Below, in pieces: positions 35,294 to 43,238 of a stretch of DNA of 64,000 nt. Source of the stretch: Thermoactinomyces intermedius (GTDB lineage: Bacteria; Bacillota; Bacilli; Thermoactinomycetales; Thermoactinomycetaceae); NCBI RefSeq assembly GCF_016055025.1, contig NZ_JAECVW010000002.1; one strand, written 5' to 3'. The notes below the pieces were generated by a model. The model had not been told where the DNA came from, did not search any database, and saw nothing but the letters and a program-made list of their open reading frames with translations. How positions within the stretch are numbered: the first letter of the stretch is position 1; each line of letters starts with the position of its first letter. The translations under genes were made by a program, and so were the position numbers.

Positions 35294-35517
35294 TATGTCC
35301 CTCCTGATCACCTTTTGGATCCACCAGGTTTCTCCTTTACTAACTGTTTGAACTGTGAAATGAGCCGCGCTTTAACCAAATTAAAGAATCCCACAGCCAA
35401 AAATGGCCATGGGAAAGGGTTTGATGATTTCAGAATATCGGACGATTAAAGAAAAAATCCCCTTCATATATTACGCCAAATATAGCGGAAACGAACCCAT
35501 AAGTATCCTGGTGTGTC

Positions 35518-35952
35518 CTACCACTCATCCCATTCCAATGTATCGTTAAGTTTTCCTGTTTCAAAGAAATGTTTAAAAGCTTGAATCATCGGGTCATATT
35601 CCACCAACCATTCCTTGTTGAAATCTATTCCCACTCCTTCGTTTGTGATCAGTTCATACTCTTCACCTCGTGTTTGAACCTCGGGATTGAGCAACATATA
35701 TTGTTTTTCATAATCAAATTCTGCTGGGAAATAAATGATCGCGTAAAGTCGACGACCATCGATTTCATTTCCCCCGAAGACGTTCATTTCACCAATATCC
35801 GGGTTGATTAAACATAAAGCATCAAGGAAATTATGATCACGACGTCGATCTCCATCCACTTGATCCAAGTAACTTTTGATTTGTTTCCAATCCGGATTTT
35901 TAATCTTTTCTCTCCCATCTGGCTTGCAAAGCATCAGTTCCCATTTACTCAT
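35518..35952 (-). CDS. Imm1-like immunity protein
   Basis: A 144-residue acidic protein: KNPDWKQIKSYLDQVDGDRR at the N-terminus, ALCLINPDIGEMNVFGGN, and a C-terminal EWLVEYDPMIQAFKHFFETGKL. The W-x2-I-x3-L-x2-VDG start and the sheet-rich middle resemble Imm1-type proteins that protect against polymorphic deaminase toxins. The match is by eye and moderate. GAGGAAGG precedes ATG 35952. Part of the same run of orphan immunity genes. Confidence 0.55.
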   Translation of the reverse strand: MSKWELMLCKPDGREKIKNPDWKQIKSYLDQVDGDRRRDHNFLDALCLINPDIGEMNVFGGNEIDGRRLYAIIYFPAEFDYEKQYMLLNPEVQTRGEEYELITNEGVGIDFNKEWLVEYDPMIQAFKHFFETGKLNDTLEWDEW

Positions 35953-35965
35953 AAAAAAACCTTCC

Positions 35966-36345
35966 TCACCTTATATCATCCCAAGTAATTCTTCTTGCAG
36001 GGCTCATTATCGGCATTGTACCGCGGGTGTGATTGAGCAATAAGTTTTTTAGTGCTATTTGGGAGCAGAATTCAGTAAAACACTCCCAAAAGGCAGCCGC
36101 TTTCTCTTTGGTCCATTCCCATGCTCCTGAAATTTTGTCCCCCAACCAGTCCACGATCTCTGACATTGGTTCAGGTATCTTTTCCACAATTCATTGCTGT
36201 TCATCGACCAGAGGGGACGAAACAGGCTGTTTTTGCTGAACCAGTTCTTAGTCGTTATTGACAGTGGGAACTTGAATGCCGTCGCCAGCACCACACATTG
36301 ATGCCAATAACCGATCCCAGCCACTGCCATCAAACCAAGTTAAAA
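35966..36345 (-). pseudogene. Degenerate open frame, unrecognised
   Basis: On the minus strand a single frame reads LTWFDGSGWDRLLASMCGAGDGIQV ... TVNND, meets a stop, continues ELVQQKQPVSSPLVDEQQ, meets another stop, and then stays open for EKIPEPMSEIVDWLGDKISGAWEWTKEKAAAFWECF to the end at 35966. Two in-frame stops in an otherwise coding-like frame suggest a dead gene of about 125 codons, possibly a toxin tail or immunity gene. No family is recognised. Confidence 0.45.
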
Positions 36346-36356
36346 TTAATTTTGTC

Positions 36357-37136
36357 TCATGCTTCCTTCCTCTTCCGGCGTCCTGTCCAAAAACCTTCCG
36401 GATCGATCGAGCGGAGGGTTTTCAGTTCTTCTCCGGAAGGAGGCAGGGTTTCGGTAAGCGAGTCAAACCGCTTTAACGGCCAGTCGGTGTTTTCTTGCAC
36501 TTGTTCAAAAGTGACGCCGGGATGAATGGTTGCAAGCATCAATTCTTTGGTTTCAGGATCCGGCTTTAAGACCCCCAAATTGGTGATTAAAGCGGACAAT
36601 CCTCCCCGGGGCAATCCCACCGATTCCCGCCATCCGCTTCCATTGCCGAACCCGGGGGAAGTGATGTAGTCCACGCGGTCGGTAAGTCTCCGTTTTTCAT
36701 GGTTCATGATAGCCAACAACCGGTTGGAAAGCGAGGCGATATCCGCCGCTCCCCCGCTTCCGGGCAGTTTCACCTTGGGAGTTGTGGTCCCTCCAAGATA
36801 GGAGGTGTTGATATTTCCGTAACGGTCGATTTGCGCCCCGCCGATGAACCCGACATCGACACATCCTTGTTGCATGAGAAACATCAAATGATTGGTGGAG
36901 GTACACCACTGGGCTCCTGTCACATTGGGAGGATCCCCCATCGTGTATAACAGTTCATCGGGAGGCTCGTCCCGGACGATACCGCATTCGAAAAATCCGA
37001 TGGCGTCGGGAGCATGCAGTTTTTTGGCCACGGCAAAAGCCAGCATCGGGAGCCTCATCCCGACAAAGACGACATCTTTGTCCCGGATTTCCCTCGCTGC
37101 GGCAATCACCATCAGTTCTTCGGTGGTATAATCCAT
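36357..37136 (-). CDS. CoA-transferase subunit B (glutaconate/IpdB type)
   Basis: A 259-residue family I CoA-transferase beta subunit. TTEELMVIAAAREIRDKDVVFVGMRLP leads to IGFFECGIVRDEPP, whose Glu occupies the place of the CoA-ester-forming residue, and to DVGFIGGAQIDRYGNINTS. IpdB-like ring-cleavage hydrolases share this fold but differ at the active site; with Glu kept, CoA transfer is likely. GGGAG lies seven bases ahead of ATG 37136. It forms a two-gene unit with the alpha subunit 21 bases upstream. Confidence 0.88.
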   Translation of the reverse strand: MDYTTEELMVIAAAREIRDKDVVFVGMRLPMLAFAVAKKLHAPDAIGFFECGIVRDEPPDELLYTMGDPPNVTGAQWCTSTNHLMFLMQQGCVDVGFIGGAQIDRYGNINTSYLGGTTTPKVKLPGSGGAADIASLSNRLLAIMNHEKRRLTDRVDYITSPGFGNGSGWRESVGLPRGGLSALITNLGVLKPDPETKELMLATIHPGVTFEQVQENTDWPLKRFDSLTETLPPSGEELKTLRSIDPEGFWTGRRKRKEA

Positions 37137-37157
37137 TTCCCCACTCCCTCTCCGGCA

Positions 37158-38078
37158 TTATTCGTAAGCATAGTTCACTTCTGCCGCCAACGCTTTTTTC
37201 GTTATCTTCAGCCTCTCCCAACGGCTTCCGAGCAACCGGAGGTATTCCTCATGGGAAGAAACCGACAAGACCCATTGGTTCAACCACTTCCGAAAACCTT
37301 CTTCATCCCTGCTCTCTTGATGGTAATCGTGAAAGAAGGAATGATCCCGTTGATAATATCCCGGCATGGGGGAGGGATGGCAAAATCCCGGACAATACAC
37401 CACGGCCGACACTTTGAAGCCGGGAACCAGCAATCGGTTGGGGTCGCTGGTAATCACGTCGCCCGGCACGATTTCTTCCGCCAGCAAAATCACTTTTTTG
37501 CTCGCCAGGGCGGCTTCTTGCGCCACGCCGAGATTTCCCCAGAGGTGCGCATTCCCAAATTCATCCGCGCGCTGCACGCCCAAAATGGCGACATCCGGCG
37601 TCAGGGCGGGAACATACACCAGTTTTTCCTCCCCGAGCGGAGAAGTGCCGACCTGAAGCTTCGGATTGGTTTTGAGAAGATCCGATCCCAGCAACGACCG
37701 GGTCGGCAAAAACGGAACTCCCATTGCTCCGGCCAACAGGGCCAAACCGATGGTAAAATTGCTGTGATCCTCCACTTTGAGGGGGCGGGGAATCCCTTTT
37801 TCCATCGCCCGGCGGTAATTGTAACCAAGGCCCGCACTCACATTGCCGGACCACGCGGCAATCAGGCGGTCCACCACACCGGCGCCAATCATCACATCAA
37901 ACAAAATATCGGAGATGGGCGCAATTAACGTTAAATTTTCTTTTTTCTGACGAATCAACTCATAAGCGGCCGCAAACGGAATCATCGCCTCCAGACAGGC
38001 GCCCATCACAACCGATTCGCCATCTTTCACCAAGTCTGCCATGGCTTGTTCCAAACTCATGCGTTTGGTCTGACGCAT
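37158..38078 (-). CDS. CoA-transferase subunit A (glutaconate/IpdA type)
   Basis: A 306-residue alpha subunit of the same enzyme. MSLEQAMADLVKDGESVVMGACLEAMIPFAAAYELIRQ, AWSGNVSAGLGYNYRRAMEKG and PDVAILGVQRADEFGNAHLWG are typical of the glutaconate CoA-transferase/IpdA group. It pairs with the beta subunit directly downstream. Together they would move CoA between an organic acid and a donor such as acetyl-CoA. A link to the acyl-CoA operon 6 kb away is possible but not shown. ATG 38078 follows GGTGGTG. Confidence 0.87.
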   Translation of the reverse strand: MRQTKRMSLEQAMADLVKDGESVVMGACLEAMIPFAAAYELIRQKKENLTLIAPISDILFDVMIGAGVVDRLIAAWSGNVSAGLGYNYRRAMEKGIPRPLKVEDHSNFTIGLALLAGAMGVPFLPTRSLLGSDLLKTNPKLQVGTSPLGEEKLVYVPALTPDVAILGVQRADEFGNAHLWGNLGVAQEAALASKKVILLAEEIVPGDVITSDPNRLLVPGFKVSAVVYCPGFCHPSPMPGYYQRDHSFFHDYHQESRDEEGFRKWLNQWVLSVSSHEEYLRLLGSRWERLKITKKALAAEVNYAYE

Positions 38079-38224
38079 TCATCTTTCACCACCCGTCACC
38101 TGAGTCATCCGTTTCAAACGTAAACTCTTGCCGTTTGCTTCACCACATCAACGGCTGAATCCGCGCATCCAACGGATCCCGCCCAACTTTAAGCATATCA
38201 TCAGATTGTCCGTAAGACCAGAAC

Positions 38225-38260
38225 ACAAAAAAGCGATCAGGATTTCTCTCCCGATCGCTT
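38225..38260 (-). terminator. Terminator of yrrT
   Basis: Minus-strand AAGCGATCGGGAG ... CTGATCGCTT followed by TTTTTGTG, between the stop at 38289 and the CoA-transferase start. Confidence 0.85.
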
Positions 38261-38288
38261 GCAACCGTCTGAAAAACCGGTTTTCTCT

Positions 38289-38942
38289 TCAGGCTTTTTG
38301 CGCCGTCATCAGCCATACAAAACGGTTCAGCTGTTTGAAGGCCACGGTCAACCCCGCCTGTTGGAAAGCGTTTTCCAAACGGCTCACCACCGGATAAAAC
38401 TCCCGTTTCAAATCCGATGCCAGCTCGTGGAAACCGCGTTCTTCCGCTTCTTGTTGCATGTTTCGCTTCGCCTCTTCATCCCGGAAAACAGTATCGGCAA
38501 ACACGATTTTGCCTCCCGGATTCAACCGGCCGGCCAACTCGCGGAGTGCCCGGTCTTTCATTTCATCCGGCAAATGATGAAAGGCATAAGTGCTCACAAT
38601 CGCGTCAACCGAGGGGATTTCCTCCGGGACATCCAAAAAGTGTCCTTCATACAGCTTTAAATCCGGCACTTTTTCTTTTGCCTTTTTCCGCATCGCTTCC
38701 GATGGCTCGATACCGATCACCCGGTAACCGGAATTTAAGAGCAAACGGGACAAATTTCCGGTGCCGACACCAAACTCCAACACCAGACTTTGTTCCGGAA
38801 GTTGAAGAGCATCCACTACCGCTTTCAAAATGTCGGAATATCCTTCAAACACCTCTTTATATTCCTCATGGCCGCCGAAAACGGTTTCATCATAATGGTC
38901 GGCCCATTCATCAAACAAATCATTAAATAATGCTTCTGTCAT
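38289..38942 (-). CDS. yrrT: YrrT-type SAM-dependent methyltransferase
   Basis: A 217-residue methyltransferase closely resembling B. subtilis YrrT (213): FDEWADHYDETVFGGHEEYKEVFEGYSDIL, motif I VLEFGVGTGNLSRLLL, VIGIEPSEAMRKKA, IVSTYAFHHLPDEMK and KIVFADTVFRDEEA. In B. subtilis yrrT sits with methionine-to-cysteine conversion genes and may handle SAM recycling; those neighbours are missing here, so it is solitary. ATG 38942 follows GGGAGG by seven bases. Substrate not established. Confidence 0.88.
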   Translation of the reverse strand: MTEALFNDLFDEWADHYDETVFGGHEEYKEVFEGYSDILKAVVDALQLPEQSLVLEFGVGTGNLSRLLLNSGYRVIGIEPSEAMRKKAKEKVPDLKLYEGHFLDVPEEIPSVDAIVSTYAFHHLPDEMKDRALRELAGRLNPGGKIVFADTVFRDEEAKRNMQQEAEERGFHELASDLKREFYPVVSRLENAFQQAGLTVAFKQLNRFVWLMTAQKA

Positions 38943-39101
38943 ATCCATGCCTCCCGGGCAAACGCCAATAAATCTCATCAAAATAGTGTGTTTTTATTTG
39001 ATATTAACAGAATATACCTTTGGATACAATCCCTTTCTTTGATGATATTCCTATGCATATTTGCCGGTCCCCGTGTCTTTCCGGACTCCCGCTATCTGCC
39101 C

Positions 39102-39140
39102 AAAAAAAGAGCCATTTCATCTTTGCGACAAAACGGCTCT
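39102..39140 (-). terminator. Terminator of the DUF350 gene
   Basis: Minus-strand AGAGCC ... GGCTCT followed by TTTTTTT, 25 bases past the stop at 39166. Confidence 0.8.
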
Positions 39141-39165
39141 GCTATGTATCAGGAGATCCTCCGGT

Positions 39166-39600
39166 TTAATAACTGATCAGTGCGGCCATCAAAATTCCGG
39201 CTGCAATATGGAGTCTGGATGAGAAAATCGCCACGGCCACATTGCCTTTGGGAATTTCCTTCAACACACTAAACGGCGCAAACCAGTGGAACAGGAAAAA
39301 GATCGCCAAATGAAACAAAATCCCCACGACTCCCCAGATGATCAGATCCACCAGGTTCACGGAATTAAAAATGGCAGAAGCCACCACAATGACCAACCCC
39401 AACACTTTTCCGCCCAAATCATGGGCCGCCGCTTTGGCCGCCCGCACTTTGGTGTCATCCTCCGTATCCGCTCCGGCGCGGATCAACCCGATTTCACGAT
39501 AAGGCGTTGACCACAAAAACAACAAATAACCCAAAAGCACAAGCGGAATGGAAACGCCGAGATAATAAATAAAATTCAAAAAATATCCCCATTGAGCCAC
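39166..39600 (-). CDS. DUF350-family membrane protein
   Basis: A 144-residue membrane protein with four hydrophobic segments (LNFIYYLGVSIPLVLLGYLLFL, LVIVVASAIFNSVNLVDLIIWGVVGILFHLAIFFLFHW and a final ILMAALISY). The middle AGADTEDDTKVRAAKAAAHDLGGKVLGL is characteristic of DUF350 proteins (YjfL type) found across Bacilli, of unknown function. GTG at 39600 is taken as start because AGAGGAGG is seven bases upstream; the longer frame has no such site. Monocistronic. Confidence 0.8.
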   Translation of the reverse strand: MAQWGYFLNFIYYLGVSIPLVLLGYLLFLWSTPYREIGLIRAGADTEDDTKVRAAKAAAHDLGGKVLGLVIVVASAIFNSVNLVDLIIWGVVGILFHLAIFFLFHWFAPFSVLKEIPKGNVAVAIFSSRLHIAAGILMAALISY

Positions 39601-39665
39601 TGTTGTTCCTCCTCTCTTCAGGCTTCTTTCCATTATACAAATTTTTCGTTCCCGGGCCTGCCTGT

Positions 39666-40124
39666 TTAAGATTCGTTTCCGCTTTCCTTTTCCCCGCGCA
39701 GGATTCCCCGGACTTCCATCAAAATTTCCCCCAACCGGTTTTTTCCTTTTCCGTCGGGGCCACATCCCCAATAACGATCCACCGGTGTCTTTTCAACAAT
39801 CCGTTCATCTCCGGTGGACAACAAGATTTCCCGGATCTCCTTGTGGGTTTGAAACTTTTTGAGAACGGCTTTTCGCATGATGTCATCTTTCACTTCTTCC
39901 CAATCATCCCGCAAAGGCAACCTTCGATCCCGTCCGGTATTGGCCGCTTCCATCGGGCTTTTGGCCAACCGGACTTTTTCTTCATAAGGCGTCCCGGCAA
40001 ATTTTTGCGCCTGAAAATAATGTTCACTTGTCGGCCACCATTTCCCATCCAACCTGAAGCCGTGCGGAGAAAAATTGGAAAAACAGCCATAAGGTTCATT
40101 TACCCGGTAAAAATAAATCGTCAT
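39666..40124 (-). CDS. NADAR-domain protein (YbiA type)
   Basis: A 152-residue NADAR protein: FYRVNEPYGCFSNFSPHGFRLDGKWWPTSEHYFQAQKF at the N-terminus, then RDDWEEVKDDIMRKAVLKKF and YWGCGPDGKGKNRLGEILMEVR at the end. NADAR enzymes are N-glycosidases that remove damaged riboflavin intermediates, and some act on ADP-ribosylated guanine in defence and toxin systems. Here no toxin partner is adjacent, so housekeeping detoxification is the default. ATG 40124 with GGCAGGTGG upstream. Confidence 0.88.
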   Translation of the reverse strand: MTIYFYRVNEPYGCFSNFSPHGFRLDGKWWPTSEHYFQAQKFAGTPYEEKVRLAKSPMEAANTGRDRRLPLRDDWEEVKDDIMRKAVLKKFQTHKEIREILLSTGDERIVEKTPVDRYWGCGPDGKGKNRLGEILMEVRGILRGEKESGNES

Positions 40125-40242
40125 GATGCCACCTGCCCTTGAGCAAAAAATAGACCACTTAAATTATATCATGCCAGATACGAATAAGGATTAGCTTTAT
40201 GATCTCTGATCATATCATTTGCCAGAAATATAAAACCGAAAA

Positions 40243-40260
40243 TGTCCAAAGTTATTGACA
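40243..40260. promoter_or_regulatory. Operator-like repeat 1 (TGTC-N10-GACA)
   Basis: TGTCCAAAGTTATTGACA, an 18-bp inverted repeat upstream of the XRE gene. It also carries a TTGACA that could serve as a -35 element. Confidence 0.6.
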
Positions 40261-40287
40261 TCCTGTGATGAATTGTTAAACTGTAAA

Positions 40288-40305
40288 TGTCCAATTCTTT
40301 TGACA
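40288..40305. promoter_or_regulatory. Operator-like repeat 2 (TGTC-N10-GACA)
   Basis: TGTCCAATTCTTTTGACA, same length and symmetry as repeat 1 and 45 bp from it, ending 12 bases before the XRE start. Two equal sites suggest cooperative autoregulation by the XRE protein. Confidence 0.6.
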
Positions 40306-40317
40306 CGGGTGATACGG

Positions 40318-40509
40318 TTGAAAAACAAAATCAAAGAAATCCGCAAAAAGCTGGAGCTCACTCAAGAGCAACTTGCCAAAGCTTGCGGAGTGGCGAGACA
40401 AACAATCAATTGCATCGAAAACGATAAATACGACCCCACGCTGGAATTGGCTTTCAAATTATCCAAAGTTTTAAAGGTAAAGGTGGATGAGTTATTTATC
40501 TATGAGTAA
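40318..40509 (+). CDS. XRE-family HTH regulator
   Basis: A 63-residue protein that is only a helix-turn-helix domain: KIKEIRKKLELTQEQLAKACGVARQTINCIENDKYDPTLELAFKLSKVLKVKVDELF. It resembles the small YozG-type regulators. TTG at 40318 is taken as start with GGGTGA upstream. Twin 18-bp inverted repeats lie directly ahead. Its stop codon lies inside the start region of the deformylase gene (ATG 40502, stop 40507-40509), so the two are translationally coupled and it probably controls deformylase expression. Confidence 0.88.
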   Translation: MKNKIKEIRKKLELTQEQLAKACGVARQTINCIENDKYDPTLELAFKLSKVLKVKVDELFIYE

Positions 40510-41077
40510 ATTTCACACAGGTTATACCATTACCATGAAAGACATTGTAAGGGAAGGCCATCCGATTTTGCGCAAACGGACCCGGGAAGTGAACGTACCT
40601 TTGTCCAAACAGGATCAGGAAACGTTAATCTGTATGATGAACTTCTTGAAAAACAGCCAAGACCCCGTGTTGTCCAAAAAGTATCAACTGCGGGCAGGTG
40701 TCGGCTTGTCCGCCAATCAAATCGGCTTGAACAAACGCATGTTTACGGCTTACTTCGCGGATGAGGAAGGGACGGAACACGAATATGCCCTCGTCAATCC
40801 AAAGATCATCAGCCATTCCATTATGATGGTGTATTTGCCGCAAGGGGAAGGCTGCCTCTCCGTCGACCGGGAAGTAAAGGGCTTTGTCCCCCGTTACGAA
40901 TGGGTCAAGGTCAAAGCGTTTAATTTAGAGGGCAAAGAAGTCACCTTGAAATTGAAAGGTTATGCTTCCATTGTCATTCAACATGAGATCGATCACCTGA
41001 ACGGAATCATGTTTTATGATCGCATCAATAAAGAAAACCCTTTTCAAGTGCCGGACGACTGCCGGAGCCTTTTTTAA
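40502..41077 (+). CDS. def: Peptide deformylase
   Basis: Removes the formyl group from nascent proteins. The 191-residue product has all active-site parts of the long (type II) form: GVGLSANQIG holding the catalytic Gln, EGCLSVDRE with the metal Cys, and IVIQHEIDHLNGIMFYDRI with HExxH. The usual first motif is GVGLAAPQI, so SAN in place of AAP is a variation. ATG 40502 overlaps the XRE stop and GGATGAG lies in front. An operon with an autoregulator suggests an inducible, second deformylase rather than the housekeeping copy. Confidence 0.92.
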   Translation: MSKFHTGYTITMKDIVREGHPILRKRTREVNVPLSKQDQETLICMMNFLKNSQDPVLSKKYQLRAGVGLSANQIGLNKRMFTAYFADEEGTEHEYALVNPKIISHSIMMVYLPQGEGCLSVDREVKGFVPRYEWVKVKAFNLEGKEVTLKLKGYASIVIQHEIDHLNGIMFYDRINKENPFQVPDDCRSLF

Positions 41078-41092
41078 CATCTGTTCAAAAAG

Positions 41093-41127
41093 AAATTGCC
41101 GGTTGAAACACTTCAACCGGCAATTTT
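41093..41127. terminator. Terminator shared by def and cmr6
   Basis: AAATTGCCGGTTGAA-ACAC-TTCAACCGGCAATTTTTT, a 13-bp stem between two convergent genes. Confidence 0.93.
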
Positions 41128-41982
41128 TTATCGGATTTCTTCAAAACGACCGTAACCCACAGCCGTCTTGGCCCCGGCCCCGGTCCAACTCATCGCTTCT
41201 TTCAACCAATGAACCACTTTGTCCACATCTTTTATGTTTTTTTCCTCACGGGGAGCAACCGCAAAGAGAAATGGCTGATTTTCGTCCACGGCCAAAAAAG
41301 GAATGGGAATGGGGTTCTCCCATTCTCTCGGAGAAATATTTCCCGGATCCGTGTAGTATTTTGAAAAGTGTGGGGTCATCACATCTTCCACCAACCGGAT
41401 TGGAGTTGCCGGAATGGCATCAAAAAAGATGACACTTCCTGCTTGGCGGTTATTTTCGTTTTGTTCCGAATCAGTCCGGTCACTCCCAAAGATCTGTTGA
41501 ATATCTTTTGGATCATTCTCCTCATAAAACTCCGCCCAAGTCCGGACAACTCCTTTGACCGAAGAACCCGGCAAATAGGGAACCCCCAGTGTCGGATGCC
41601 AGTTCACCCCGTTTTCAACCGGATTCGGTCGTCCCATACCCGGAACAAACCGGGAAACGGTTTTCATCCGGATCAGCTTCCCCTTTTTTTTATTTACCAA
41701 TTGCTGCAAACGGTATTTCGCCCTCTCAATCTCTTCCGCGTCCCCAACTTTACCGATTTTAGCAATTTTATTATTCCACTGTTGTTTCCCGGTACCTTCC
41801 CAAGCCAATTTTCTGATGAATTTTCGATTTTTACTAAGTCTACAGTCCCATTGATCACAAAATTTTTCATACCATAATCCTGCATTTCCTTTTTCCTTCA
41901 TTAATACACGAATATCAGGCTTCGACGAACCCAAATTATATAAAGGTATAAAAAATTGGTTTTCTTGTTTATTGCTTCTCAT
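41128..41982 (-). CDS. cmr6: Type III-B RAMP protein Cmr6
   Basis: Terminal backbone subunit of the Cmr RNA-targeting complex. The 284-residue RAMP shows FVPGMGRPNPVENGVNWHPTLGVPYLPGSSVKGVVRTW, the classic P-G-S-S-x-K-G helix of Cmr6, and the glycine-rich loop TGAGAKTAVGYGRF at the C-terminus. Start overlaps the cmr5 stop by 14 bases. It is the last gene of the transcript and ends at a strong terminator. It binds the 3' end of the crRNA-target duplex in known complexes. Confidence 0.92.
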   Translation of the reverse strand: MRSNKQENQFFIPLYNLGSSKPDIRVLMKEKGNAGLWYEKFCDQWDCRLSKNRKFIRKLAWEGTGKQQWNNKIAKIGKVGDAEEIERAKYRLQQLVNKKKGKLIRMKTVSRFVPGMGRPNPVENGVNWHPTLGVPYLPGSSVKGVVRTWAEFYEENDPKDIQQIFGSDRTDSEQNENNRQAGSVIFFDAIPATPIRLVEDVMTPHFSKYYTDPGNISPREWENPIPIPFLAVDENQPFLFAVAPREEKNIKDVDKVVHWLKEAMSWTGAGAKTAVGYGRFEEIR

Positions 41983-42394
41983 CTTTCTCCTCCCCGGGCT
42001 CTGACTTTTTCAGTTCGGCCACAGCGATCTTGCGATGCCACTCCAAAAACGCCAACGTCTCCATCAACGCCCACTGATAATCTGCCCGGGATTTCCGGCT
42101 TAATTGCAAAAGCAGATCTTTATCCTCTTCAAACTCGGAATGCGGATGCTTTTTACAAATCCACTTGTTAATATGCTGATACAACCATTCATGGGGATCA
42201 TCCGCCTTATCTTTGGCTGCCGAACGCAACTGGGCCAAAGCCTGTCCCAATCCGTTGATCAGAATGGCTCCCGCCAAATTCACCACATAACCGGCGTACT
42301 CATCCCCCTGCTTTTCCGTTTTCGATTGTTTCACCTCGCTTACCACTTTCAATGAATAAGCAGCGCGCTGTTGCTCCAAAGTTCTGTCACTCAT
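41969..42394 (-). CDS. cmr5: Type III-B small subunit Cmr5
   Basis: A 141-residue helical protein with the Cmr5 start LEQQRAAYSLKVV, followed by AGYVVNLAGAILINGLGQALAQLRSAAKD and YQWALMETLAFLEWHRKIAVAELK. Cmr5 lines the inside of the filament and helps bind target RNA. It overlaps both neighbours (8 bases with cmr4, 14 with cmr6). Length is normal for the family (about 120-150). There is no catalytic motif, as expected. Confidence 0.9.
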   Translation of the reverse strand: MSDRTLEQQRAAYSLKVVSEVKQSKTEKQGDEYAGYVVNLAGAILINGLGQALAQLRSAAKDKADDPHEWLYQHINKWICKKHPHSEFEEDKDLLLQLSRKSRADYQWALMETLAFLEWHRKIAVAELKKSEPGEEKDEKQ

Positions 42395-43238
42395 TCTGTC
42401 CGCCTCCCAACACTTGGGTCACCATCCAGCCTTGGCCGATCGTTTCATTCCCCCCGACTTGGAGGTAATGGCTATCTTTCAGATAATCAGTAAACTCCTT
42501 CAATTTTTCCTCGTTACCAAACCGGGCCACAAACATCGTATAAAAGAGCGTATCCGGCGGAATCACTTCTTCCTGCCACAAGTTATTGCTTTTTTTCGTT
42601 CCGGTCTCCAATACATTCCGGAAATTTACCGGCAAACCGTAGCGGGCAAAGTAAGCAAACTCTTCGTCATTGATTATTGAAAGCCTGTTTTTCAACTCTT
42701 TATGTAAAAAAGGATGACGGATCAATTTCTTTAAATACGGAACCAAGCGCTCAATCAGCTCCGTTTCTTCCCGAATCTTAAACGTCAACTCTTCCAGGAA
42801 GATTGGTTTATCTTTTTCATATACACCAGCAGCAATTATTTCCCCGTTATTTATTTCCGGAATTTCGAGCGGAAAAGAATCCTGTTTATCCAACACCCCG
42901 GCCATTTTCATATCCCGGTAAAACCGTTTCAGTAAATAAGGGCTTGTCACCCAACGGTAATGCCCGGTCAAGGAACGGACGGGAAGCAACAACAGACGTG
43001 CATCCGCCACCCCAAAGGCGCCCGCATGATCTTGTTTACCAAATAAATCTTCCAAACCTTTTTCCCCTTTTTCCTCCAACCATTTTTCTCTCAAAGCCCC
43101 TTTCAAGCCGGAGCCCGGAATGGTCGGACTGCCGGTGGTTTTCTCCCGGGCGACCGGTAAATCGATGACACTGTAAACTTGTCCTGCTCCCGGATGAACC
43201 GGTGTTTCTGCCAACATACCCAAGATGTATCCTTTCAT
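42387..43238 (-). CDS. cmr4: Type III-B RAMP protein Cmr4 (target-cleaving backbone)
   Basis: A 283-residue RAMP that forms the repeated backbone of the Cmr complex and cuts target RNA at 6-nt steps. GMLAETPVHPGAGQVYSVIDLPVARE carries Asp26, the position of the P. furiosus Cmr4 cleavage residue, followed by SPTIPGSGLKGALREKWLE and a terminal VGGNETIGQGWM glycine loop. Overlaps cmr3 by four bases. Cleavage competence is inferred from the kept Asp. Confidence 0.92.
   Translation of the reverse strand: MKGYILGMLAETPVHPGAGQVYSVIDLPVAREKTTGSPTIPGSGLKGALREKWLEEKGEKGLEDLFGKQDHAGAFGVADARLLLLPVRSLTGHYRWVTSPYLLKRFYRDMKMAGVLDKQDSFPLEIPEINNGEIIAAGVYEKDKPIFLEELTFKIREETELIERLVPYLKKLIRHPFLHKELKNRLSIINDEEFAYFARYGLPVNFRNVLETGTKKSNNLWQEEVIPPDTLFYTMFVARFGNEEKLKEFTDYLKDSHYLQVGGNETIGQGWMVTQVLGGGQNE

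Noticed and set aside
36357..38078. IpdAB-type steroid ring hydrolase
   Set aside because: The beta subunit keeps the Glu of CoA-transferases, and no steroid catabolic genes were seen.
39666..40124. NADAR as part of an ADP-ribosylation toxin-antitoxin pair
   Set aside because: No ADP-ribosyltransferase toxin gene is adjacent; neighbours are a DUF350 protein and an XRE/def unit.
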